Of a stretch of DNA of 64,000 nucleotides, positions 41,901 through 53,600 are shown piece by piece; the stretch's first letter is position 1, and each line of letters opens with the position of its first letter. The notes under the pieces were generated by a model that was not told the origin of the DNA, did not search any database, and worked only from the letters and a program-made list of their open reading frames with translations. Source of the stretch: Cheilinus undulatus (Eukaryota; Chordata; Actinopteri; Labriformes; Labridae); the NCBI RefSeq assembly GCF_018320785.1, contig NC_054867.1:27717855-27781854 (forward strand). Reading direction: 5' to 3'. Position numbers and translations under genes: made by a program.

Positions 41901-43796
41901 TCAATGTCCACTGACAAACGGCAAGACGGTGTGTTTATTTTTTCCAACAGTAGCTCTATCTTTCAGTACCCTGACTGGGAAATCTGGGAAAAAGGGGATC
42001 CGAAACAGAAAACTATGTGGGAAAGATTACCTCAAGAAGATTTAATAAAAATTCTTAAAAGTAGCCAAGACTTGGTGTATCACTTCAAAATCATAATAAT
42101 AAGGAGCTGTAGAGAACTGTTGGCCTACACTCACATCTGCCACACCTGTTTCTTTAGGACAGGAAGTAGAGCATAATGGATACATTTCCACAGATATTAC
42201 TGCACAATCAATGCAGAGAAAATGATTTTTTTAACCGTACTCAGATAAACAAAAACACAAGTGAAATGGAATTGAATTACAAACAACCCTTGGTCAACAA
42301 TAGTCTCTGTAGTATCCAGAATTACATATTATTTAATACTTTCAGTATAAAACATTGGTTTGAGTTGTTTTACTACTGCTTCAAACCCCCAGCTAACAAA
42401 CATGCAGACAACACAAACTCTCTATAATTTACCCAAGCTGTCTGTTGGAGGGTGGAGCTTGTGTGATGACAGATGTTGGAGAAGGCAGAGTTGGATGGAG
42501 TGGGTCATTACTCAGGTGAAGTGGAAGAGAACCTGGGCGCACAATAGTTGGAGTTGGGGCAGAGCTTGCCACAGGCTTTGCTGGGATCTCCTGTTCACAA
42601 ATCAGAAAGTTGTTTTTTAATCCATGAGTAGATATTTTGTCTTCCTGAACAGGAAATTGATTGTTCATTTTCAAGATGTACACATCTTAAAAGTAAAAAA
42701 CTAAAAGTACATCCAGCTTGTCGGGAAAGTGCGCAGCTGGTACCTTGCCTCTCACCATTGAGTCCCTGCTTTCATCTGACATGCTGGATGAGGAATCTGG
42801 ACTTCCAGGAGGGGATGAATCAACTTGTAAAGGGCCCTCATCCTCATCTTTTATTTCAGATGGTGTTTGTAAAGGTGCAGCCTGGGAGAAAAGAAGAGAT
42901 AATGAAATTTAGTGCATTTGAGTACTGACTAGTGATGCAGTTTTATTGGATTTCAAAGAAACTGTGTTCCATTCATTTGAAACATTCATTTGCCCTTTTT
43001 TTTTCCTCACCGGGTGTTTTGTCCTTTGTTCGTCTTCGTGTGCTTTGCTAAACTCCTGCTCAAAGGAGGTGGCCAGCTCATTAAACAGACCAACCTCCTC
43101 ACAGTTCTTGAGGAAACGTGTGGGTGTTGGGGTCTGATCTGTTAAAAATACAAACTAATATATTAACAAATACTAGCTATTTAGATTTTGTTAACCATGA
43201 AACTTGAGATTATGCACTAAATAATAAAAAAGGTTACAATGGTTTTACCAGCAATGATAACAGAGTCTGTTCTGGCAGGCCCAAATTTTAATGTCATTTC
43301 ATGTTTGTGTTTGTGAACGGAAAGGTGGTCTTCATTTGTGAATCTCTGCAAAAAAGACAAGATAGATGAGTTGTAGCAAGTATTGATAAAAAGAATACAA
43401 TGTACAGTGTAAGCATATGTTCTCTACTGCTGATAAATGACAATATATTTATTGAAAAAAAAAGACCTTATGATTCAAACAACTAAACCTCCTGTCTGTA
43501 CAAAAGGTCAATAATATGGTATCTTACACCCAAATAAGGCCTGTTTTGTGCTCCATCATCATCATCATCATCATCATTATTTTAGGGGTTGTAATAGAGG
43601 TAGAGGTGTCAGTAACCCAAAGTAATAATAAGGAAAGGGTAAATATTAGGTATAGATTTCTATGCTGCATGCTCAAAGTTGTCAAATGAGGAGTGGAGGA
43701 GAGTGTTCTGCAAATATGCATATGAAGTGTCAGGTTGAAGAAACATACCTGCCCACATCCAGGGGCAGTGCATACAAAAGGTCGATCATCCCCCAT
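37699..43796 (-). CDS. atf7: atf7, cyclic AMP-dependent transcription factor ATF-7 (bZIP), complete
   Basis: Eleven coding exons: 43796-43749, 43345-43249, 43138-43011, 42881-42756, 42590-42433, 41861-41765, 41631-41512, 41038-40889, 38464-38276, 38175-38070, 37934-37699. They sum to 1,455 bp (484 aa), close to mammalian ATF7. The start MGDDRPFVC is family-typical. Residues 9-31 form a C2H2 finger (C9, C14, H27, H31). The TPTP pair T51/T53 in DQTPTPTRF is the site phosphorylated by stress MAP kinases in ATF2/ATF7. A Pro/Ser-rich middle carries VRPGSLPLHL. The bZIP begins near 327: the basic part has NRAAASRCRQKRK, and zipper leucines fall at 356, 363, 370, 377 and 384. Family role: nuclear dimeric activator/repressor at CRE/AP-1 sites, partner of ATF2, Jun and Fos. 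The LARPANSVPNIPG and IVRPGSLPLHL text favours ATF7 over ATF2 or CREB5. The exon at 41631 uses an AAG acceptor. Confidence 0.95.
38276..38464 (-). CDS. atf7: atf7 exon encoding the bZIP basic region
   Basis: A 63-codon, phase-0 exon (residues 309-371) between a TTCAG acceptor and a GTGAGG donor. It holds PDERRQRFLERNRAAASRCR then QKRKLWVNSLEKK, the DNA-contacting helix and first zipper heptads; the next exon (38175-38070) supplies NEVTLLRNEVAQLKQLLLAH and completes the zipper. Conservation is strongest here, which anchors the gene's identity. Confidence 0.96.
38840..38914 (+). repeat. compound microsatellite (CTAT)n-(CT)n-(TA)n in atf7 intron
   Basis: A few CTAT/ATCT units grade into more than twenty CT dinucleotides, then a short TA run. 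It lies 0.4 kb upstream (in transcript terms) of the bZIP exon acceptor, in the 2.4 kb intron 38465-40888. Confidence 0.95.
41245..41400 (+). repeat. dispersed repeat in atf7 intron ('gacgtttcgagcct' type)
   Basis: Contains ggtccgcacaccaaaagctc, tatcaggcttttattagcat and gtgacgtttcgagcctacat followed by a ctgttcttcaaac tail. I recognise the 'acgtttcgagcc...cttctt' text as part of a fish dispersed repeat, probably a retroposon tail, but cannot name the family. It is in the intron between 41038 and 41512. Confidence 0.5.
43553..43578. repeat. (ATC)n microsatellite in atf7 intron
   Basis: About eight ATC/TCA triplets in the first coding intron; on the minus strand it reads as a Met run in an artefactual frame. 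Confidence 0.9.
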
Positions 43797-45100
43797 TTCA
43801 GACAAGTATGCTGTGAGAGAGAGGAAAGAACAAAACACTTTATTGTTTTATTTTACTTCAGAGGTGCTTATACAGGTAATTTACAGGCTGTTACTCAACT
43901 TACAAAGAAAGATTGCTCCTCCTAATAGTTTAACAGTTGCCTAATTTTCTAATTAGAGTAACTGTATTAATAAATGCTTAGACGCCTGGCAATAGTAACA
44001 CTTAAGAAATTAATAATCTAACAACATATTATTAAAATGTGACTGCTTATCATGAAGAAGGTTAGTCTGTGTTTTGATACACTAATGCATCAATCTGAGA
44101 TATTCTTACACATGAAATGACAGCCATGCACCTGTTGAGAACTACCATCCATTTAGCGCTATTGTCCACATGTCCACACCTTTCACCGAGATGGTAGAAA
44201 CCATGGTGATATACAACCAACTGAGAAGTGTTTGGGAGGGAATCAGTCAAGAGACAGATAGCCTGATTGGAATATTCACCTCGGACTTGGTCGAGGATAA
44301 CCGGGACAAGCGTTTAAAGGTGAGCGATGATGAAGCAGCGGGGCCAAAACAAGCTAACGCTACAATGCAACCAACCCTACAGTGTCGTTAGGTCATTGAT
44401 GATGGCTGGCTACAGTGATCGAGGTCGTTTCGGTTATGTAGCGTGCTAGTTGTCTTACAGTAGCTTACTGGTGGTATACAGGTTAAATCAAGAATGGATA
44501 TTACCTTGTTAGCTCTGACATTAAAACAGATGGGCCTTTAACTAGCCTAACTTTGTCGCGGTGCACACCAAAATACTTTATTTTGAAAAAAGTGACAGCT
44601 GTGTCATTACAACGAACCTGAAGGCTACCATTGAGAAAACTAATTATAGGCTAAGTGTGGCCGGATACGCCTCGCACAGCGAAAATGTTAGTGGCCACCA
44701 GTCACAAAATCGCTAGCTAGGCTAACGCTAACTGCTAATGAAAGCTTCGCATAGCGTCTGTTCACACTAACGGATCCACCAAGTAAATAGCCGAACGCTA
44801 GCATGCTAATGCTAAAGAAAGCTTCGTTTCAAAACTAAGCACAGACGCATGGAAACATAACATGCCTTGTGATCATGACTGAAAACCGCACAAAACATCA
44901 CATTAAACGTTATGTAATTCAGATCTGACTTTACTCACCCGACGTTTACACAGCCTCTCGACTCCCCCCTCCCAGCTCCGGACAGTGCTGCTGTGCTACT
45001 GCTGCTGCTGCCCGTCCGTTGTTGACACTCTGACACTTCCATCAGCAAAACAACGCGAGACCTTACTGTTACGTAACAGGATTGATGTTGAGGAGTGGGG
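43797..45100 (-). promoter_or_regulatory. atf7 5' UTR exon, first intron and promoter
   Basis: The coding exon begins at 43810 after a CTCTCACAG acceptor. A noncoding first exon is inferred to end at 44939, before a GTGAGT donor, and to start near 45050. It carries a short CTG/CAG triplet run (about 44988-45012). The putative core promoter at 45069-45076 holds the perfect palindrome TTACGTAA, a bZIP-type site (PAR/C/EBP/ATF class). No TATA box is evident. Larp4's probable poly(A) signal lies only about 0.5 kb upstream. Confidence 0.6.
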
Positions 45101-45519
45101 GGCGTAAACGTGATAATGAATATTTACATATTCTTTGAGTTACTGCCTCGCCTCCACTTTATAGTCACACAAATTAGTCTATTTTGCCAGTTTTAAGCGT
45201 CAGTGGAGTTCATTGAAAACATTCACCACGAGACCAAGCCAAATACGCCCACAACAGTTACATAATGTTTCGGGCTATTTCCGGATGGTTACTTGGCAGA
45301 TGACATGTAAAAATCTGTTAACAAATCCTTCTTAATGCTCTGAGGCAAACTACTGACACTGCGCATGTCTGTCACTGCCCCACTCTCCAATCAGTAGAGA
45401 TTAATAGAAAAAATGGAATAAATAAAGCTAAATGTGTGAGGTTGCTGATTTCTGTTTCACACCTATTATGTAAAGTGCAGTCGATGCAATCATATGACAT
45501 TATGCAAAGTTAAAAAGAC

Positions 45520-47611
45520 ACAAACATTTAAAAATAAATCTTTATTTCCATACATCAGGCTTAGCGATAACAAATTTACTAAATAACAATTGTGTACTTG
45601 GCTGCATATATCAATACCATGTTTGATGTGAGCATTTCTGCACAATTTTAAGACTATAACTGCATTGACAAGTTTACAAAAATGGATAACACTTAACAGA
45701 ATATACAGGCATGCACACACAAAATAAGCTCCACTCAAACCAGCCCAAGCCCTGCAACTGCTTGTAGTAGAAACTGAAATTAAGAATGAACAGGATTTGG
45801 TTTAGTGTCTCCAAGTTCAAAAGCTGACTGTAACTAACAAGTGGCTAGCTTTATTCAGTGTGAAGAACTGATGTGCTCACTCTTTTGCCCTTTACAGTGA
45901 AAGAAAATGGAAAGGCACTGCAGGTTTGGATTGGATTAATAATTACATTAAGTCTCAGCAGAAGCTTTTTCTCTTGCACACATTTTTACAATGTTAGACA
46001 CAACAAAGAAACAACTGTACAAATGATAATGAGATACAACAAACTTTAAAATGTAATCAATTAACATTGAGAGGGACTCAAAACATTTATCTAAGCCAAA
46101 ATACATTACTCCCATTTTTCCTTTGCAGAAACAAGACAATTAAGGTGACATGGTTAAGCACTCACTAAACATTTCTTTACAACACATTTCAAATCTTACT
46201 GCTGAAATAACCAAAAGCCTTGAGATCAAAAAGTAGTGCATTTTCAATCACATCACTACACATGCAGGCATGTTCTGTTTACTGTTAAGCCAAGAGTTGA
46301 TTGGTGTCTGATTCAAGTGTGAGTAAAACATTTCTTGATCAGAAGTTGTACAGTTGAAAACTTCACACAAACACTAAATGCAATAAAAAGTAAAACATCA
46401 TCTGTAGGAAAATTTAACTTTTCTACAGCAGGAAGAAATTCTTTAAAAACAAAAGCAAGGTAAGCATCCACTTAAAAATCTACTAAACAGAGCTTCAAAG
46501 TGGTTTCATGCCAGAAGAAATACATTCACAAGAAGCCTCCTGTATGAAATGCAAAATGGATACAGGAATCCATGTCCAAAGCTGACACAGTGGCGGCCAT
46601 CAGATACTAACTATCATTGCTCGTTACACCAGTCAGGTTCTCTAATATGTATAAGCAAATCTAGTACTGGTCACAAAGAGATGGCTGGTTCTCCAACATC
46701 TACCATCCTACTCCTAAGAAACTTTCTGACGATATACAATCATCCACATCCTACATCTCAGTGACTTGAAGGTGACCCTTGAGAGTGTTAACAACTCCTA
46801 GTTAAAGTGAGGCAGTTTTGCAAAAAGCCAACACTGAAGCCAAAGATTTCATCAAACCAATTAATCTTTAGAGATGCAGGGATTCATTCTGCATCTCCTT
46901 ATACCTGATTTCCCTCAGCAACAGAACACTACTTGGCTGAATACTTAACCAAGGGCAATTCATGCCCTGAATTTATATGTATCACAAAGAGACTGCTGCC
47001 AAAACAGCATCTTTACATCATGCAACTTTCCAAAATTTATAACACAGTATGAGCAAGGATGATTTGTGGAGAATCCCACTGAAAGAAACCTAAACTACCC
47101 CCTTAATAACAGTTCATACTCCCATGATCATGATCAGTACGTTTCAGAGGGGGGAAAAACATTAAAAGCTCAAGATGAGACATGCCTCCAACAAATATTT
47201 ACTAAGACGTCAAATGTGCCTTAAAGAAATTATGGATAGAAACACTTTGCAACTGTTGCAATACCTTACACCTCAAACTATCGAGATCCACCATTTTTTG
47301 AATCATCAATACACATACAGAACAAGCACACACAAAATCTCCCTACAGAACATGTCCATTTATAGAGATGTCTGAAGATGTCATAATAAAATTTGTTTAG
47401 GTATATTTCCTAAAATGTCTGTGACTCTTTCAGCTGTCTATATTTTTTCTTTTAGGATGATCTACTTGTTTTTTTGCCAGAAATGCAAATTGAGGTTTGC
47501 ATTTTTTAAGAGTAGTGACCTCTGTCAAACAAAATATATCAATTTTTCTATTTACATATTTTATATATTTACATATATATTTACACATTTCTCCAACTAT
47601 TTTCATCTGAA
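45520..47611 (-). other. larp4 3' UTR
   Basis: Noncoding AT-rich sequence of about 2.1 kb from the larp4 stop to a minus-strand AATAAA at 45541-45546 (plus tttatt). Open frames inside it on both strands lack any resemblance to known proteins. Length and end are inferred. Confidence 0.55.
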
Positions 47612-50600
47612 TTATTTTGGTGATCTTGGGGGAATGTTCTGTTCTTTGCCACTGCGTCTGGCACCCCGTTGAGGGGAAAACTGTTTGCCAGTATTGAGGC
47701 CTCTCTGATGCTCCCGAATCTTCTGCCCTGCACCTGCGACTCTAGATTGTCCGTTTGCCCCTGAGAAGGAGCGTAATGGTTGACGAGAAGGACGGCCGTG
47801 TCCGGATTTCTCTGGTTTGTCTGCAGTGCGCCTGGAGTTAGGTCGAGGCTCCTCAACTCTGTTCACCTTGAGCTCTTGGAGTGGTTGGCTGGCTGAAGAG
47901 GCTGGAGGGGAGGGAGAGGGTGCCTGGGCTGGTGGCGGGTCCTTGGCCATCCTCTGGCACACTTCTGCATAGCTGAGCTTCCTTGACCCCTAGTTGGAGA
48001 AGGGTTTGACATTGGAAATCAGAAATTTAAATACAAAGCAAAAATCTTGAATGTATGTTAAACAGAATGGCTCAGCACACTTGAAAGCCATCTAAAATTA
48101 TTTTATAAATGATCCATCATTAAAATAAAAATCAAGGTCTGTGGAAGACATGGATTATACCCGATACTGAGTGCATTTTGAGGCTTCTTAAGGTTTTACT
48201 TTTTGCCTTTTTTGCATTTACTTTAAAACAAGCTCTTTTTAGAAATGTCAGAAAAGTTAAGCACAAATATTTGCAAGAAAACAGAAAAAATGTTTTTAAA
48301 AATATGGTATAAAATGGGGGGACTACCCATTCACCCAATGTTTCTTTTTCGGTACTATTTTAACTTCTGTTTATTACAAATAAAAGGCATTGTCTGGGGT
48401 AGCTGTGAGCTGATATTGCTTTAAGCTTATGTGGCTTTCCAAATGATAAGACAGGTTTTACCTGTTCTGATGCAGAAATGGGAGGTGATGGAGGTGCTTC
48501 AGAAAAAAGAGACTGGCAACAGGTGGAGGGGGCATGTTCAGAAGATGTGGAGATTTTCCTTTCTGGAACTGGTTCAGCTTTGTCTTCTTCCTTTACTGAT
48601 GGACCAACACTGAACAGAAACAAAAAGTTATCATCCAATTAATTGTTCTCAATTCTAAAATACCAGAAGCTTATTTATCTAGCTTATTTATTTATCTTTA
48701 CCTTGGAATAGATTGTGCCACCTCTGTGTGTGGGGTCATAGGTGCAGCAACAGAATCACCTTTGTTCACATCATGCTCAGCAGTGTTTGTTGGACAGGTC
48801 TCATTCACCTCCTGACCAGTGGACTGAAACAATAAAAGGATTTCAGATGATAAGCATTTATACAACTGTAACTTTAATGCTGCATATTAGGGGTCCATAG
48901 AGTAGAAAACACTTTAAGAGGACAAGATATGGACCTTGTTGGTTGCCTTCAGGCCCCGTACAACATCAGACAGGCGCATCTCTGGTGTTGTTTCTTCCCG
49001 TATGCCAACCACAGAACCCGGTAAAGGTGGAAAATTAGAAGCTGCCAGGTCAAACTTTGGTGGAGAAGGGACCTTAGTCTCCATCAAAGGGACAGGCTTC
49101 TGCAATTTTAAATTCAGTTAAAGCCCATCTTAATGATAATAAACAGCATGTAAAACTGTGATGGAAATACAATCAAAGAAACAATATAAACAACTGTTTT
49201 GTATTTAAAAAAATACAAGGATATACGAGTGTTAAAGATCAAATCTGCTGACCGTGCTATGTTCATCTTCTCGTTTCCTCCGCATGCTTCTCTGGCTAAC
49301 TCTCCTAGAATTAAGACAGATGATTTATGTTAGACAGCTCTGAAAGTTACAAAAACAAACAAAACATGAAAATATACCACAGAGTTGAATGTGCATCAGT
49401 GTGAGCTGTAATTTAGGTTTAAACTCTAAATGACAGGATATGTGAGCAGGAAATATTCATTCACCTGCCCCGTCCAGCTCCACTTAGATATCCATTGGGA
49501 ATGGTGGCCTGTGGAGGAGTGTCTTTAAGGCTTAAAGATGGCAGAGAGACAGTCACTGAAGTGGTGCCAGTTAGTGCTCCTGATGTCTGGAGGGGTTGTT
49601 GACTTGAGTGATCAGACAGACCGTCCTTTGGGGTCCCCGGAGTCAAAGAAAAAAGAGATGGAATGTCTCCTTGCCTGGGAGGGCCTTTGACAGGGTTTCT
49701 GCACATAGAAGGACACATTATATGAAATTTCCCATTAAAAACTATTATGATTAATGTGCCAAGTATTTCTGCAATTACAGTTCAGATTCTGAAACAGAAA
49801 GAAGCAGCTTATTTTCTGTTAAATTTGCTCTGAATGCAATGATTAGTTCATGAAATAATGTTCAATGAGAGCAACTGTTGTGTTATAAATAACACCTACC
49901 GGTTTCTGCTCAAGGGTCGCTGAGTGTTGATAGAGCCTGAGTTTGCTTTGTAGTTTCCAGTGTTGTTGAAGCCATTCAGAAATCCACTGTGTGGGAAAGG
50001 TGCCTAAAAATCACAAGAGCAGAGGGAGATTAAATTAAAGGGTGTGCTAAAAGAAGTACATCTGTATCAGAATATCAAGTGATCTGCAGTAGACACTGCA
50101 GCGCCCACAAATCGGTTTAATTTGTGTCAAATGAAATGTGTGGGGATGAACAAAATTGATTTTTTTGCTGATATTTGCAAATTCATTTTTGCTTATACTA
50201 ATCAATACAGATATTTAAATGTAGTTAGGACCTAAAACTTCAGTCCTTAAACCCCATTTTGAAGTTTACTGATGAGCAAGCCAATAAACTTCAGTCCTTG
50301 GATCAAACTTTAAAATTTAAGGATGAACAAAGAAAAAGACTTAAGCTGACAGATCTGTTGGTCCTTCCAAAAAGTGCCACAGACTTATTTACACACATTT
50401 ACAGTTGGTACATATTGAAAACACTGGTAGAATTTTTCATATCTGCTGATTTGATAATGAACTTTAAAGCTAACATCTGCATCCTTAGTAGTGTGGCACT
50501 TTATTTTGGACAATACAAAATCACTCATCCCTTTTCCTAAAAGGACATTTTGAACAAAAGATTTAGCTTCTCACCAGTGGTGTTTCAAAGTAAGGCATGA

Positions 50601-53600
50601 TTGAGGAGTTCCAGGAAGGAGACACCACAGGGTACACAGGGTACTGCTGCTGAGGGCTGTACACCTGCTGCATGTACACTGGAGAACCATACTGAGCCTG
50701 TGGTTGGGCATGCTGGCTGTAAGCTGATGAGTCCACACTGCGGAAGCCGTTTTTACCAAAAAATGTGTTGATAGCTTTAATTCGAGCCTGAAAGCAGAGA
50801 AAAAGGTAAGAGGGGAGAAGATCAGGTACATTTGCTGGTAGTTACAAAACCAGAAATCCACTGCAGCTACGATGTGTAGTACTACAACTCTGTGTATAAT
50901 CCTTTAGTCCCCTCAGATCTCATAATCTCACGGTCATTAGGCCATTAAACACTGCACTGACTAGGGGAAAGAAGGAGAGAAGGAGAGGGGAGAGCAGGAA
51001 GAGTTCTGAAGTATGAGTAGAGGGTGAGGGTAGAGGCACAGATACAACAGAGAGATACAGAGCTACGAATGAAAGGTTCACCCCAGCCAGCAACAGTGCA
51101 TATGGGTCCTTCCAAGCGCGATACTGATCATCACAGGGGTTTGAACACAGCCTCATTTAATTTATCAAGAAAAATAGCACATGAGGCCAAACTTAAGTCC
51201 ACCTGAATGTGGACTTGAAATACAAAATGTAAATGTCTCATTTTGATAAGAGGCTCAATCTTGAGATATGGCCGTTCTCACAAGCACATTCTTATCAAGT
51301 CTGTGCACACATAAATCTTCAAGGTCACTCTCCTGAGGCTAAAGCTTAACTAAACAGCCCAGCCCAGGGACAGGGGCATGAGGGCTGACAACACGACTAC
51401 TCTTGCATAACACAAGACTGGTTGGATTTCTATAACACTGTCTACACTACTGTAGATCCAATAATAAGCTGTAATCCAGCCAGAGATAAAAACTGTGTAC
51501 ACTGCTAAAAAACAAAGCCAATTAATGGTTGTGCAGAAAGAAAGGACTCACCATGATTGGCTTTCCCTGAAACATTTTCACTTCCTCTCTCAGGTATCTG
51601 TAAGCCTAAGAAAAAAAATAAACAGCTTTAAAAATCTGTTTCATTTCCAAGTCCAAACAAAGCATTCTAATTCATAAAATATCTCTAAAAACTTTTTTTA
51701 ACACCTTAGGTTTTTAAAACAATATACATAAAAAATTAAAGCAGTGGTTATTATTAAATAGGATACGTACCTGCAGTGCATCCATATCTGACTGAAATGT
51801 TATGTACCAGTTGCTGTTATGTGCAAACTCAACACTCAACACTTTTGGACAATTTTCACTCTTAAAAAGAGCCTCCACTTCCTGAAAAAAAATGTGCAGA
51901 ATATACATTAGGCATTTGTCTGAAACACCAGTCTCACAAAAAGTCTACCTTACGACTACATAGCAGACTCTAAGACAATAAGGTGTCAACAAACAATAAA
52001 ATACCCCCTACAACAAATACATCGACAGATGTTTGACAAACTGAACTTTACCATCTGTTAGTTATTTCAATCAGTTTTGTCTTATTGCAGTGTTAATAGG
52101 CTGAAATGTGTAGCAGTATCTCATATTTTCATTAAGAGGGGTGGATGTGTTGACATTGTTCAGTATGCAGTATGTGACTCTGTGTACCTCAACAGGTGTG
52201 GTCTCTGGCACTTCTCTCAGAATAATGATGGAGCGACTGTGGTTTGGCCGAACCTTCTCTCCAGTTTCATCAACTTGCACCATAGGAGAGGCTACGACAA
52301 GGACAAATCATAAGCATTATTTTATGTTAACTGAAAGCTTCTCAAACAGTTAGGTACATGTGAAGTTTTATAACTAAAACACAAAGGCGGTAAGTGCAAA
52401 TCCTGTCAAGTTTTCTAACTGTGGTCATTGACACAACCAAACCCTGATCAGGAAGGCAACTATGAATACTTTTCAAACGCACACATCATCCTCTGATGTT
52501 TCTCTCAAGGTGTGAAAGTTGAATTGCTAATATGTTGCCAAAATACTTAAACATCCATTTCTTCAGGATAACCTGGGCTTTAAGAGTATGTGTGTTGCAG
52601 CAATATCAACTGAAATTTAAAAAGTTATGGGACTATAAAGACAAAAGGAAAAATTAATCGTAAATTAAAACTCAAGATATTTAATACATAGATACAGTAA
52701 ACATTAATGACTAAGGTTTTTATTTTTTTGCACAAACTTGTTCTCAAATCTCACTGGGGCTTAAAAATGAAAAAAAAAATCATTCTTTGACAAAAGTATT
52801 CAAAGTTATCAAATTTTTACAAAAAAGTCCTTGCACTTTTTGGAATTTGAGTAATTATTTAAAGTGCAGAGACTCTGAGGGACAGATAACAGCCTCTCTG
52901 TGACTACTTCTCTCCATTGTGAGTCATTCAGGCTGTCTTCTGCAGTTTCAAAGTCTATGCACATGCACTGTTCAGCAAAGCATGACGTGACGACGGAACA
53001 GCCTGCCATTGGTTGTCACAGCCCGGTTGCAATGCATTCTGGGATACAAACAGACAATATGAAGGCAAGGTAACCAGCTAACTGCAAGAATGATCGAAAA
53101 ATGGATTCTAAACGGATAAAAAGACATCCAGTGTGTGGTGTGGATTTAATCTTTAAAGGCTCCAGAAAGTTCTGCGGAGTCCAGAAAAATAAAAGTTCCA
53201 GGCTTGCTAGACAACGTTCCATAAGAGTGATGAAGGCATAGATAGCATCATTAAAACGGCACAGTGGTGGGCTTTCCTGGAAAAAACATGCAAGCAGCTA
53301 CAATTCACAGTTCAAACGTTATTTAACTTTGAGTAACGTGTCTCTTCTTGTCGTACACGATAACGCCTTCCTCAGAGGGTTAAACAACTTATTTGACGGC
53401 AAATTAAAAATTGTAAGACGTCAGCCCATGTTAGTTTTAAACTAGCTAACAGAAATACAAGCAACATCACATGTTCTGTCTGTGAACTATAATGTGTAGG
53501 CATTTCTCACAAATACAGGCAGAAGAGAAACACTGGTACCTCTCAGTACATCCAGAATCAGGCCCATGTCAGTGGTAAGGGCTTTGATATCCTCCATGCA

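Noticed and set aside
43524-43838. A 104-codon minus-strand frame containing MGDDRPFVCTAPGCG
   Set aside because: Only 16 codons are atf7 exon; the remainder is intron, including the ATC repeat.
44170-44391. A 73-codon plus-strand frame in the atf7 first intron
   Set aside because: No motifs, no promoter or splice support; it lies within an intron on the opposite strand.
53016-53222. A 68-codon minus-strand frame in larp4 intron 4
   Set aside because: No match to LARP4 at this point of the protein, since exons 4 and 5 join in frame without it; likely repeat-derived.
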